NCBI GenBank assembly: GCA_019426215.1
Contig: CM033392.1
Span: 35,632,814 to 35,696,813, forward strand
Reading direction: 5' to 3'
DNA from: Buddleja alternifolia
Taxonomy: Eukaryota; Streptophyta; Magnoliopsida; Lamiales; Scrophulariaceae
Length of the DNA stretch: 64,000 nucleotides
Below the pieces are notes generated by a model that was not told where the DNA came from, ran no database searches, and was given only the letters and a program-made list of their open reading frames with translations. Position 1 is the stretch's first letter; the number at the start of each line of letters is the position of its first letter. Shown here one piece after another: positions 23,042-33,900 of this stretch. The translations under genes were made by a program, and so were the position numbers.

Positions 23042-24681
23042 TGTTGGGAAAAATTAATCAAACGTAGCGGAAACGGTATTTTAAATTTTTATTTGGATTT
23101 TCCCATAACAGGATCAATTTTGGGTTTTTATCAAACGTATGTACAATAAGGAAATCGACACTTTACCTGTTGAAGCAAAGTGGTTGAAGAAATCAATCTT
23201 TCGACTTCTTCAACTTTTTCGCGAAATAATCCGGCTGAATTCTTGATAATCCGAGCAGTCTAAAAGTGCTGCCTACAAATTGTCTCTCTCGAAAAACTTG
23301 ATTGAAAATTCTCCTTCTTCTTGGCACTATGGTTGACGGCTAGGGAGAGAGAGAGAGGAGGAATTTTTGTCTTGTGGCTCAAGTGTTAATTGAAACTTGT
23401 GACTTAGGTATTAACTAATGTGATATATTTATATTACTTAAGTTATTACCTTGAGCTCAAATTAGCCCATGTAGGATGCCTAGTGGCCGCCCCTACTCGG
23501 TCTTGGTGTGCCTCTTGGTGCACCAATTTGAGCTCGGGCCAATCCATTTTTTAATTAGTTAATTCAATCCAATTAATTAATCTAATTAAATAATAGATAA
23601 GATATTTAATTATTTTTATTTATTCAAGAAATAATATATTAATTAAATTATAATGAATTAACTTATTTCTTCACATAATTAATTTCATTTAATTAATTTT
23701 AAGTATTCAATACTCAACATATTTCATATTTTCTATTGATTTTTTCTTTTTAAGTGTGACTCTTTGGGTTCATCTATATTGGGCAATAGAGGATTCCATT
23801 GAATGTGGGTCCCACCTAGCCAGTCAAGTGGTCCACATTGTAACCCAAATAAGATGAAATGATTGGATCATTTTACCTTTCCTATTGTAAATACTGTGTG
23901 AATATAAATTCTTCGTTTCCTTATCCAGTCAAGTGAGAGTCACGGTTTAAGGTCAAACTCACTAACTTGACTTTGTGCTATATTTATAACAAGTGTAGAT
24001 CAGTAAATGCTTTTAGCCAAAAACTTTAAGATCTAACTTACTTATAAATGTATAGGATAATTCATCATTCAGCTTCAAGGGAACGAATCTCATCTTGTAT
24101 ATCAGTTAAGACTACTACTTGCGCATTAGGTTGCAGTTCGAGGTTGACCCCACCAAAGAGTGAATTGGGTCTAACTACTCTAATGACAAACCTAATATCA
24201 CAAGTATATATTCAACTCGATTCCTCAAGTCTAAAATTCAAACACAGCTATTACAATTTGATCAATTATGTCATTGACTGTCAAAGAGTGAAAATCCATG
24301 TGACAGAATCGAAGCGAGTCATGTCTGAGTGCCACTATCTCCATTAGTGCACCTATGATATGAGTTCTTCACTACTTCCTAGTGACTGACGGTCACCTTT
24401 CTCATCAAAACTCACATCATACAAGTCTTCATGATTTCCAACACCCAATTGAGAATCATTTACTTGCAGACTATTTTAGTACACAAGTATCAAACTCCTT
24501 TAGTACCTTAGAGAGTTAACTCTTGTATTCATGGACTTATAGATGATTACAATATATAAATGCCAATATAATAGCAAACAACTAATTGCCTTTTTATTGA
24601 TAGAATAAGAAACAATTACAATTTAATAATGTCCTTACATTTTCTAATCCTCTAGTGGCATTTGAGGACATTAACCTAACA
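23042..24681 (-). repeat. Copia A 5' LTR, 1640 bp
   Basis: In element sense it runs from TGTTAGG at 24681 to CCCAACA at 23042. It retains about 155 bp (about 23333-23500) missing from the other LTR. It holds the shared word (in element sense) cacatgg-ttttcact near 24285-24305. Confidence 0.92.
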
Positions 24682-26430
24682 GTGGTCTTTTCTAAAAGAG
24701 CTTTTGGTAGGTTTTAGGTTCCCAAACAAGCTTAGTTGTTGGCTCATGGAGTGTGTCATTACTGCATCTTGTTCAGTAGTGTTGAATGGTGAAAATTTTG
24801 GATTCTTCTAGTGTCAAAGAGGTCTGAGGCAGGGCGATCCAGTATCTCCTCGTTATTTTATACTAGTAATGGAGTATTTCACCAGAAGTTTGAGGATTGA
24901 AGCTTTACAACCTGATTTTAGATATCATCCTGGATGTAAACATCAACAATTCACAAATAAATGTTTTGCTGATGACTTAATGCTTTTCTACAAAGGATCC
25001 AAGTCTGCAGTGTCAATAATATGCGATGTATTTAAGGTATTTTCTGAGACAACTGGACTCCATGCAAATCAAGGGAAGTCTAGTATCTATGTTAGGGGGT
25101 TGTCAATGAATCTGAAGCAGGAAATCCTATCAAATACATGGTTTACAAAGGGAGTTTTCCCAATGAGGTACTTGGGTGTTCCTTTATCTCCTACTAAATA
25201 GACAAAGTTAGATTGCTACACTTTAGAAGAAAAAATCACAAAAAAGCTAGTGTGCTGGGCCTCTAGGAACTTGTATTATGCTGGGCGAGTAGAATTAATA
25301 AATTCAGTTCTGTTATTTATTCATACCTACTTGGTTTCTATATTTATCATTCCACAGGCTACAATTAAACAATTAAACGAAAGTGCAGCGAGTTTTTTGT
25401 GGGGTAAGACTGAACAAAGTAAGAAAATGGCTTCAATAAGTTGGGAATATGTATGTAATAACAAGATTAAAGGTGGCCTCAACATCAAATGCTGCAAAAC
25501 CTAGAATATAGCTTCTATAGGGAAACAAGTATGAGCCCTGGCTCAGAAAAAAGGACTCACTTAGGTTAAGTGGATTAGTAGTGTTTATTTAAAGGAACAA
25601 GACTTCTGGGACTACAACCCTCCGGGTGATAGCAGTTGGGCATGGAAAAAAAATTAACAGTGTAAAAAGGAAGTTGCAATAGGAATTTGTCAAAACAGAT
25701 GGATGCATGCATAAACAGGAATTTACACTATGCAGAGTGCATATGGATGGTTAAAAGGTAACTCTACTGTGGATGGTTAAAAGGTAACTCTACTGATTTC
25801 AGGCTCACGAAAATTGTTTGGAATAAATTAAATATTCCTAAACACTCTTTTACTATGTGGATGGTAATGCATAAGAGGTTAATGACCAGAGAGAAGTTAA
25901 GTCGATTTATTCAAATTCCTAATTGTACTTGTGTTTTGTGTGGTAATGAAATTGAAAATATTGTTCATCTGTATTTTGAGTGTTGTTGGGTGAAACTTTT
26001 GGTGCAAAGAGTGATGATTTGGCTAAAATTAAGTCATTGGCCAACTCAATTTCCTAGATAGGCGAACTGGTTGCAATTTGTATTCATGACCTAGGGTTAT
26101 AGGCAATATGTTTTAGTTGCAGGGGTGGGAAGAATGAAATAAGAGGATCTTTGCACAAGAAGAACGGACAAGTGATGTGGTATTTGCTATCCTGCAATCT
26201 GAGATGAAAATAAAGCTGAAAAGATGCTCAACAATAGAGATGCTGCATATTTAGAAGTTATAACAAGTAATGAATTGTAAGATGTTGTAGGGGCATGGTG
26301 TAGATGGTGAGATGTAGAGAGGCCATGTGTTTTTCTAGCTTTAAGGTAGATAGGCAGTATTTAGCTTTGTGTTGTGTATTGAGACTATTTGTGATTGTTG
26401 GTATGAAGTAATTGCTCTTTACCTAAAAGA
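24682..26430 (+). pseudogene. LINE ORF2, 3' part: reverse transcriptase C-half and zf-RVT region
   Basis: Continues the RT broken at 3444. Seen: CQRGLRQGDPVSPRYFILVM (after an in-frame TAG at 24810), the catalytic CFADDLMLFYKG at about 24961-24996 with intact ADD, MRYLGVPLSPTK, the thumb region VCWASRNLYYAGRVELINSV, and ASFLWGK. At 25855-26061 the zinc-finger region found after LINE reverse transcriptases reads MVMHKRLMTREKLSRF, CVLCGNEIENIVHLYFEC. Frameshifts and stops occur at 25199, 25504 and later. The 3' untranslated part fades near 26430. No clean poly(A) tail is visible, and the exact end is a guess. Confidence 0.85.
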
Positions 26431-26545
26431 AAACATATAGTAATAGAAACACGAAGTTCCTTACGACAACTTGACTTCGTGGATAGATGAGAGCCGTGAG
26501 CAGTACAATCAAAATTACTAAGAAATCTACAGCCTAGTTACCATT

Positions 26546-28062
26546 TGTTGGTCCCAAGTGGCATATGAAAGGGTTTAGAAGGGGAGGGGGGTGTTGAATA
26601 GACCCTGAAGTCTTTTTCGACTTCAAAAGATTCGTATAAAAATTTGTTGGATGCTTGAAAGATAGGCGCTTGACTTGAGCGTCTAATGAAGATTATTTTT
26701 AGAAAGTTAACTTAGACTTCAAGATTTGAATACTATAACCAAATAGGTTTAAGCGTTCACTTCTTTGCTTAGTGTTAGCACAACGGAATGATTTTTGGGT
26801 TTTCTCTTTTAAAAGCTTTAGCGTCACAAACAGTTCTTTAGTTGCTTAGCATTCACTTGAGTTTTACTTAACAAATTTATGCAATTATATAACAATATGA
26901 AAAATGACTGTAAAGTAAATAACACAATAATTGTAAGGTTCGTTGGGTGGTGTAATCCCAACTACGTCCTTCTCGGAGGCAATCCACTAAGATGATTCTC
27001 AAAGAATCACACAGAATCTTCTACAAATTAGGGAGAGATAGATGTTTATGACTTGAGCTCCTTGATCACACAGATTTCAGCTCCAAATCACTTCTATCCT
27101 CTTGCTTCTTTACCAGAAATAATGCAAGTATCCAACTTCGACTTCACACTGATAGCGAGGCTTGGATGGGGTTTTCTAAATGGTTTGTTTGATTTTGATG
27201 AAGTTCAAATAACTGGGAATATCTCAATAGTAATGTAAGTTTCTCCGAAAAGAATGTTTGAGATATTTGGTTGACTGCCTCAGGAATTGAAGAAAAGCAT
27301 AGCGAATGTTTTTTTTTGAATATTTTGGCTTTTTTGAGTTTTTAAGGAATGAGACTTCAATGCAACAGCAATTTGGCTTGGAATTGATCCGATGTTTTGG
27401 CTTGTTGTTGAAGTTCTATTTATAGGCATTCTTGGAAAAAGTGTCTGTTTGACACATGCACAGACGCGTGTCTCTCACTTCTGCGAGTGAACAACTTTTG
27501 TCCTTTTTCCTGAAAATCTGTTGCACAAAAGTTGGTGCTGTAGTCTGTGAAAGTTGACAGTCCAATAGGTTGGCTTCTCCGTACGTCTGAAAGTGCTTAT
27601 CACATTTAATGCTCTTTTTAGCATTTAATTCATTTGAATTAAATGCCCGTTGACACTTAATGCACTGAGAATAATTGCATTAAACTCCTTCTGGACTTAG
27701 AAATAAATTCAGATGAAAATGGTCGTTGATAGACGCTCATTCATCTTTGAATTACTTCTGTCCTAAACTGACGGTTGAAATAGCTGGACCTCAGGACGTT
27801 TGGAATCTTCATCTTCATTCAGACTTCAGGCGCTTGAGTCTTCAAACTCTACTGATAAACTCACTCAGAAATCATCAGATGCTCAGTCTAAGAATACTTA
27901 GCCTAACAATCTAGAATAAAGCAAAGCCTATAAAACCTATTACAACTCTAACGCTTCAAAGCTTATACATGATTTCTAAATAAAATCAAAATTACATATT
28001 TTGGGGTCTGACATAAAATCCTAATTGTCATCATCAAAACATCTAACATGAAATTCCTAATA
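26546..28062 (-). repeat. Sirevirus-like 3' LTR, 1517 bp
   Basis: Ends match the LTR at 50164-52142 in reverse: tgttggtcccaag at 26546 and atgaaattcctaata at 28062 (terminal TG changed to TA in element sense). A C-rich block ggaggggggtgttgaatag is shared. The short open frames near 27053 and 27726 are LTR sequence. The CAAGCG array of the 50164 copy is absent, which explains much of the length difference. Confidence 0.85.
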
Positions 28063-28080
28063 ATTTCCCCCTTTTTGATG
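28063..28080 (-). other. Polypurine tract of the Sirevirus-like element
   Basis: On the minus strand catcaaaaagggggaaat lies directly before the LTR start. It shows that 26546-28062 is a 3' LTR and that element DNA extends to the right. Confidence 0.85.
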
Positions 28081-28270
28081 ATGACAGTACTTACTCTTTT
28101 ATAGTTCAAGAGTTAGTCAGCCAAAATAAAAGTTAGCTTTGGTTAGTAAAAGTTAGTTAAGGTTAGTTAAGCTTCAACGAGTTGTTTCAGTTGAAAAAAT
28201 GCATTTTATATATGTCAATGATTACAAGCATTTTTACAACTAAACAAAAGTTACATAAGAGAAAAAATCC

Positions 28271-28937
28271 TTAACGACTTGGTTTAACTGTGTATCGCTT
28301 GGGCATTTCAGCTCGGATAGCTTTAGTTAGGTTATCTTCCAAAGTCAACATCGCTTCATGATCTTTGTCGATTATGAGCTTATTCTCTTCCTTTTGTCTC
28401 TTCTTAAAAGCAATAAAGTGTTTATCCCATTCAGTCAGGTCAATACATACCTTAAGAAAATTCTGAAAGTTAAAGTCAGTCATCTGCCTCTCTTCAGCTA
28501 AAATTATTGGATCTGTAGGTTCTGGAATAGATGCTCTTTGAAGAGGAATGTCAAACTGTTCAAGCTGTGCTCTAGAAGGTATTGGTAGATTTGGATATAG
28601 TGCTAGTGGAGGTTCTCTTAGCGTTCTACTAGGCGCTCCAGCAGAATCACTTACCCCATAAGTAGCTATCCAAGGTGGGAGTCTTGGCGCAGAAAGAGTA
28701 GATAATTGCTGACGCTTCGGCGGCGGAGGAGGATCTTGAGTTCTTGAACCAAACGCTCTTCTCTTCTCTCCTTTTCTCTTTTCTTCCCCTTTATTGCCAT
28801 CATCAGCCTTAAAATGTTCTGTTAGTAGGCTAACTTGAGAGGCAATCTGAGACATTGACGCTGTAAGATCATCCAGGCGCTAGTCGAAATGTTCTTGCAT
28901 TGCGAGTAGCTTAGCGCCGGTAGCATCGTTCAGTGTA
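28271..28937 (-). pseudogene. Extra ORF between pol and 3' LTR of a Sirevirus-like element, C-terminal part
   Basis: An open minus-strand frame of 194 codons from ATG 28855 ends at 28271. The same frame reads upstream through one TAG (about 28881) to MMTTLNDATGAKLLAMQ near 28940, where the element is truncated. The start region is helical (SQIASQVSLLTEHF), then charged (GNKGEEKRKGEKRR), then proline-rich (DPPPPPKRQQ, then YPNLPIPSRAQLEQ), and ends in a charged helix (FKKRQKEENKLIIDK). I recognise no enzyme domain. Some Sireviruses carry an additional, sometimes 'envelope-like', ORF at this place; position and composition fit, but there is no transmembrane segment in the part seen. Function unknown. 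Confidence 0.6.
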
Positions 28938-29205
28938 GTCATCATACACGTCATCATGATTTTCAATGCCCAATTGAGAATCATTGACTTGTAGACTATT
29001 TTAGTACACAAGTATCAAACTCCTCTAGTGCCTTAGAGAGTTAACTCTTATGTTCATGGACTTATAGATGATTACAATACATAAATGCCAATATAATAGT
29101 AAACAACTAATTGCCTTTTATTGATAAAATAAGAAACAATTACAATCTAATAATGTTCTTACATTCTCTAATCCTTTAGTGGCATTTGAGAACATTAACC
29201 TAACA
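28938..29205 (-). repeat. Truncated copia A-family LTR
   Basis: Matches 24414-24681 almost word for word (catcatac, gattacaata, cattaacctaaca). It holds the first 268 bp of the LTR in element sense and is cut at 28938, next to the Sirevirus-like ORF, with short microhomology catcata at the join. Confidence 0.85.
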
Positions 29206-29206
29206 A

Positions 29207-29375
29207 TAAATATATATATATATATATTAATTCTACACGAAGGAGGATCTTCGACCCCCACAAACCTGGACTGATAGTTTTTAAGCATGAATCACACAAC
29301 TTGTGATAGCCTGGAATTGAACCCAGGTGCTCCCACATGAAAGTGGAAGCTGATACTACTAGACTAACAAGCCTT
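29207..29375 (-). mobile_element. tRNA-derived SINE
   Basis: On the minus strand the head carries an A-box-like tagtctagtagtatcagc (about 29351-29368) and a B-box-like gggttcaattcc (about 29307-29318), spaced as in a tRNA. A body of roughly 100 bp follows, then an AT-dinucleotide tail. The 3' half does not pair as an acceptor stem and there is no clover leaf, so it is a SINE rather than a tRNA gene. No clear target duplication was found. Confidence 0.65.
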
Positions 29376-29391
29376 GCGTACATATAATATA

Positions 29392-29953
29392 GGGCAAAAT
29401 GCACTTCGCCCCCGCTAAAAGTTACCTTTTAGCACTAAACCCCCTCCAAACTTAAGATATTATGCCCCCTAAAAAACATAAATCCTTAACATTTTGCCCC
29501 AGAATCAATATTCCTATGAAGTTTTTACTAGAATTTTGAGCACGTGTCAATCCTTTGTCTATTTGTATAGTTACAGAAATTGGTTTTTATCTCGGCATCA
29601 ATTTTTTTTTCCCCAAGTTATTTTTTTCTTTAAAAGTTAATAATTTTCAAGAACGCATAAAGTTAGTTGTCGAAATCAAATTCTCACCTGATCACTTTTA
29701 GTGTAAGTATACTTTTTAAAGCGTAGTTCATTTGGGCAGGAGATGATAAATGACTTTTATGACCTTATAAGTTCATAATAATTGATATATGACTAAATAT
29801 CCGACAACAAAATCATAAATATATATATATATATTAATTTTGGGGCAAAATGCTATATATTTAAATTTTTTAGAGGATTTAGTTTCTTTTAAGGTTTGGA
29901 GGGGGTTTAGTGCTAAATGGTAAATTTTGAAGTGGTTGAAGTCCACTTTGCCC
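29392..29953. mobile_element. MITE with long terminal inverted repeats, 562 bp
   Basis: The left end gggcaaaatgcacttc and the reverse complement of the right end gggcaaagtggacttc pair. Pairing continues for about 110 bp, including tagcactaaaccccctccaaa (left 29430-29450) against its reverse complement near 29895-29915. No ORF is present. Flanks are AT-rich (atataatata left, atgtatatat right), so a 9- to 10-bp duplication is possible but uncertain. Long inverted repeats suggest a Mutator-like non-autonomous element. Confidence 0.75.
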
Positions 29954-30868
29954 ATGTATATATATGTGTATAAATATATATAAATTGGTGAATGACATCA
30001 TATGTCCAGGAAACGTAATCGGTTGCACGCATCCCTAGTCTTACCAATTGCCTATTTTTATCCTTTTTTTAAATTATCTTCGAATATTTTGATATTTGTT
30101 TTTCTGCAATAATATTTTGATATTTCTTTTTCTGCAATTCTCTTTTACCTTTTGGTTTTTGGGTCAGTCAACGAGAGAATTTGTACAATTACTTTTAAGT
30201 ATAATCAACAATTATATGTAAAACTTAGTAGCAAAAGGTTATCCTAAGTCCTAACTTCTCCTTGACCCAAAAAATTACAACCGGGGCAATTTTACTGGAA
30301 GATGTTAACCTTATTTACAATATCTCCCCAAACAAAAGAGAGTAATATTATTATTAAGGAATATTACTTCTAAAAATAAAACTTAATAATATTAAACTAT
30401 GAAACAAATACTATTGTACAAATTACCGCTTTTAATTTTTTAAACATATTAATATGACCAATCCATCAAAAATATTTAATCACATGGGAAATTCAAAGTT
30501 TTGAATCATTTACTATGCTACCGAAACTAATTAAAATTATACTCATCATACAATTAGTTTATAAAATTATTAATCTTATTTCATATATTATTGCATTTAA
30601 AATGTAATTACTTGAGACAATTTCAATCCGATTAGTACAATTTTAGTAAGTAGCTCATTTGAATTCGTTAGTAATAGTTAGTCTATAATAATTGCAAAGC
30701 AGCGTGTTGTCGGGAAAAACTTATTTAAAAGAAGGATAATATAAATCACACTTTATATCAATATATAATAACAACATGATTATTATTATTATTATTTAGC
30801 TTAGACTGACGTACACATTTTCCATCTTACCAAGAAAGAAAAGACGTACACATTTTCCAGAGTCCCAC

Positions 30869-30876
<8 letters not shown>
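29954..30876. other. Gene-free AT-rich region upstream of the ACX gene
   Basis: No ORF or recognisable element. It contains poly-A/T runs and an ATT repeat at 30781-30797. It may include the distal promoter of the downstream gene. Confidence 0.6.
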
Positions 30877-30899
<23 letters not shown>

Positions 30900-30910
30900 A
30901 TATTTCACTA
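30877..30910 (+). promoter_or_regulatory. TATA-rich core promoter candidate of the ACX gene
   Basis: A tatatatata run followed by tgtatgtatgtatatatttcac lies 80-115 bp before the ATG, a usual distance for a plant TATA box plus a short leader. A pyrimidine-rich cttgcctctcccgc patch follows at 30915. The exact start site cannot be read from sequence. Confidence 0.45.
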
Positions 30911-30991
30911 CATCTTGCCTCTCCCGCAATTGAATTGAATAGAATTGAATTGTCAAATGTCAATCATCAAAAATCAAAATCATAAGTAACA

Positions 30992-33900
30992 ATGGAAAAA
31001 GTAAATTTCAGAACCCAAGTCTTAACCAGACACCTCCAATTCAACCACCGGGAATCAACCACCATTTCATCGTCGCCATGCCTCAGCTACACGCCGCCGG
31101 AGCAATCCCTTTCATTCGACGCGAATTCAATGCGAAAACTGATGGATGGCCACAACCTGGAGGACAGGGACTGGGTTTTCAACCTCATGATTCAAAGCAA
31201 GCTTTTCAATCCAAACCTGAGGGGCGGAAAAGTGTTTGTTGTGCCTGATTACAATCATTCGATGGAGCAGCAGAGGGAGATGACGATGAAGAGGATTCAG
31301 TATTTGTTGGATCATGGGGTGTTTGAGGGTTGGCTCACCGGTAAAGGCTTTGAATCTGAGATGAGAAAATTGGCTCTTCTGGAGGTTCTTGAGATTTTTG
31401 ATCACTCTCTTGCTATCAAAGTTGGTGTTCACTTCTTTTTGTGGTATGTATGTATATATGTATGTATGCATGTTTGTTTTTCTGGTTTTTCTGCTCTCTC
31501 TTCTTCGTCGGTGGTTTATTGAATTCCGATTTAATGGATTTGTTAGGGCTAGTTTTAATTTATCCTGTTGGAGAATTTGGAGCTGCCTAACTTACCTGAC
31601 ATCATTGTGTTTTAATTTACTTGTTCTGATGTTTTTAAGAGTTTTGTTGGGACATTTGTGGTTCTTTATGAATTCTGAAGTTTGATTCATATTGTTGGTT
31701 AATCTGCTGGATTTGCTGCCTTATGTGCCTCAATTTATATGAAATTTCTTATTCAACTCTTTTTCACTTTTGATGGTTCAGGGGTGGTGCTATCCAGTTT
31801 TTCGGCACAAAAAGGCATCATGATAAGTGGCTGAGAGCTACAGAGAATTACCTGATCAAAGGCTGCTTTGCAATGACAGAGTTGGGTCATGGAAGCAATG
31901 TATGTAGACTGATTGATCAATTGCTTAGCCAACGGCGTGTAGCCTATTAGTGAGAATTGTCCACTTTTTGTTCAATCTAATTTAAGACACTACGGATTCT
32001 ATGTTTTTCAGGTTCGAGGGATTGAAACAATAACCACGTATGATTCAAAAACTGGAGAGTTTGTGATTAACACTCCATGTGAATCAGCTCAAAAGTACTG
32101 GATTGGTGGTGCAGCTAATGTAATGACCATTTTCTCCCAACATTTTTGTTCATTAATTGTATTGGATTTCGATTTTCTTCACTTTATTATCACTCTTGAG
32201 CTATTTCTGGGTCAAGGGTTTCGGTGAGGAAAAGAAAAATGCAAACGAAGCTGTCTAAAGATTGAAGCATTATTTATTTGAAGCAAAGAAAATGTTTTCT
32301 TCACTAAAAAAATCCACGCTTCGAGCATTAATTTTGATTTCTTGTTCTCAGCATTGATAATACTTAACAACCTCCTTTCTGAATCCTTTTTAGCATGCGA
32401 CACACACAGTCGTCTTTTCACAGCTCAACATCGACGGGAAGAATGAAGGTGTCCATGCTTTTATCACTGAGATCAGAGATGCAGATGGAAATATCTGTCC
32501 CAATATTAGGATCTCTGATTGTGGTCATAAGATTGGTTTGAATGGTGTTGACAATGGTCGGATATGGTAAATAAAGTTATTTATCAAATTTTGTTAGAAA
32601 ACTGTGTACTTTCTATTATCCAAGTTATTTTGATTCGAAAGTTGTGGCACTCTATATTTTCCAGGTTTGACAATGTTCGCATCCCTAGAGAAAATTTATT
32701 GAACTCCGTTGCTGATGTTTCTCCAGATGGAAAATATCTGAGTGCGATAAAGGATCCAGATCAGGTTTTCTTCTTCTCTATTGAACTGATCTTAGCAAAA
32801 AGGCCATATCATAATTTTTATTGTTGAGAAAGTCACACGAAAATCAATCTGGTAATTTTTCTATAAAAGTGTTCAAATATGCCTTGTTAGATCCTTCATC
32901 TTGTAATAATTATTTCCAGATAGAGCATAAATAAATGTGCTCATTGACATCACGTGCTTTTGGTGAGGACAAATACTGTTTGACTAATGTGGGGAAGCAA
33001 ACTTATTATTGGCTTTTATGGCTGATCTTCCTTTTGTTTCTTTTCCAATTAATTTCTTGATGCTAGTTATAAATGTTAAATTGATATGAATCAATTTATT
33101 TCAGAGATTTGGTGCATTCATGGCCCCTTTGACATCTGGACGTGTCACCATTGCAGTCAGTGCCATTTACTCATCAAAGGTGACTACAACAAACAGGACA
33201 TTGGCTTGCCTATTATGCCTTATTTACATTTCATTTTCTATTGATTTTGAGAGAAAATGAGTCTATTACTGATATATAATGTCTTACTTTTCTTTCAACA
33301 GATAAGTTTAGCTATTGCCATAAGATATTCGTTGACGAGGAGAGCATTTTCAATTACACCAAATGACGATGAAGTTCTTTTGCTTGATTACCCAAGTCAT
33401 CAGCGCCGCCTTCTGCCTCTTCTTGCAAAGACGTGAGTATTCCTCTGAGTGGATTTTCTGGATGGAAATCTGGTGTTGTTTGTATGTTTTGTTTCACAAA
33501 TTGGCAACCAAGTTTAGATAAGCATTTACTCTTTAGTCCTCACACCGAACTTTATTTGTCTAACAGTGCCACTTGAATTTTTGCCACTGCCTTGCTTGAC
33601 AGTCATATTTATCGTATGCGAGTTGGTGGACACTCATTAGCATCTCTTTACATTTGTTGCTTTTCTGAAGAGTCATATATTGTGTAACAATCTGCTGCTT
33701 TATGGTGGTGCAGCTATGCTATGAGCTTTGCTGCTAACTATTTGAAACTGCTATATGTTAAGAGGACTCCTCAATTGATCAAAACACTTCATGTTGTTTC
33801 AAGTGCATTCAAGGCTATTCTAACATGGCACAACATGCGAACTCTTCAGGTTGGCCAAGACAAATATAGTCAAGTTTTTATTCATCGATGAATTCCGAAT

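Larger units (their letters stand above)
3445..24681 (-). mobile_element. Copia A: Ty1/copia retrotransposon, minus strand, with two nested insertions
   Basis: Seen: the element starts TGTTGGGG at 3445 and ends CCTAACA at 24681. It is flanked by a perfect 5-bp duplication gtggt (3440-3444 and 24682-24686) inside the LINE RT. Its 5' LTR in element sense is 23042-24681; its 3' LTR is 3445-3988 joined to 15307-16247. A primer binding site complementary to initiator methionine tRNA and a polypurine tract lie next to the two LTRs. The order gag, protease, integrase, RT, RNase H defines Ty1/copia. Own length without the nested gypsy element and solo LTR is about 8.9 kb. All coding parts carry stops or frameshifts. 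Confidence 0.93.

Noticed and set aside
29270..29375. A tRNA gene on the minus strand
   Set aside because: A- and B-box words are present, but acceptor and anticodon stems do not pair and the sequence continues into a non-tRNA body with an AT tail; called a SINE instead.
31127..31471. Minus-strand open frame over ACX exon 1
   Set aside because: Shadow of a real coding exon on the opposite strand; no separate evidence.
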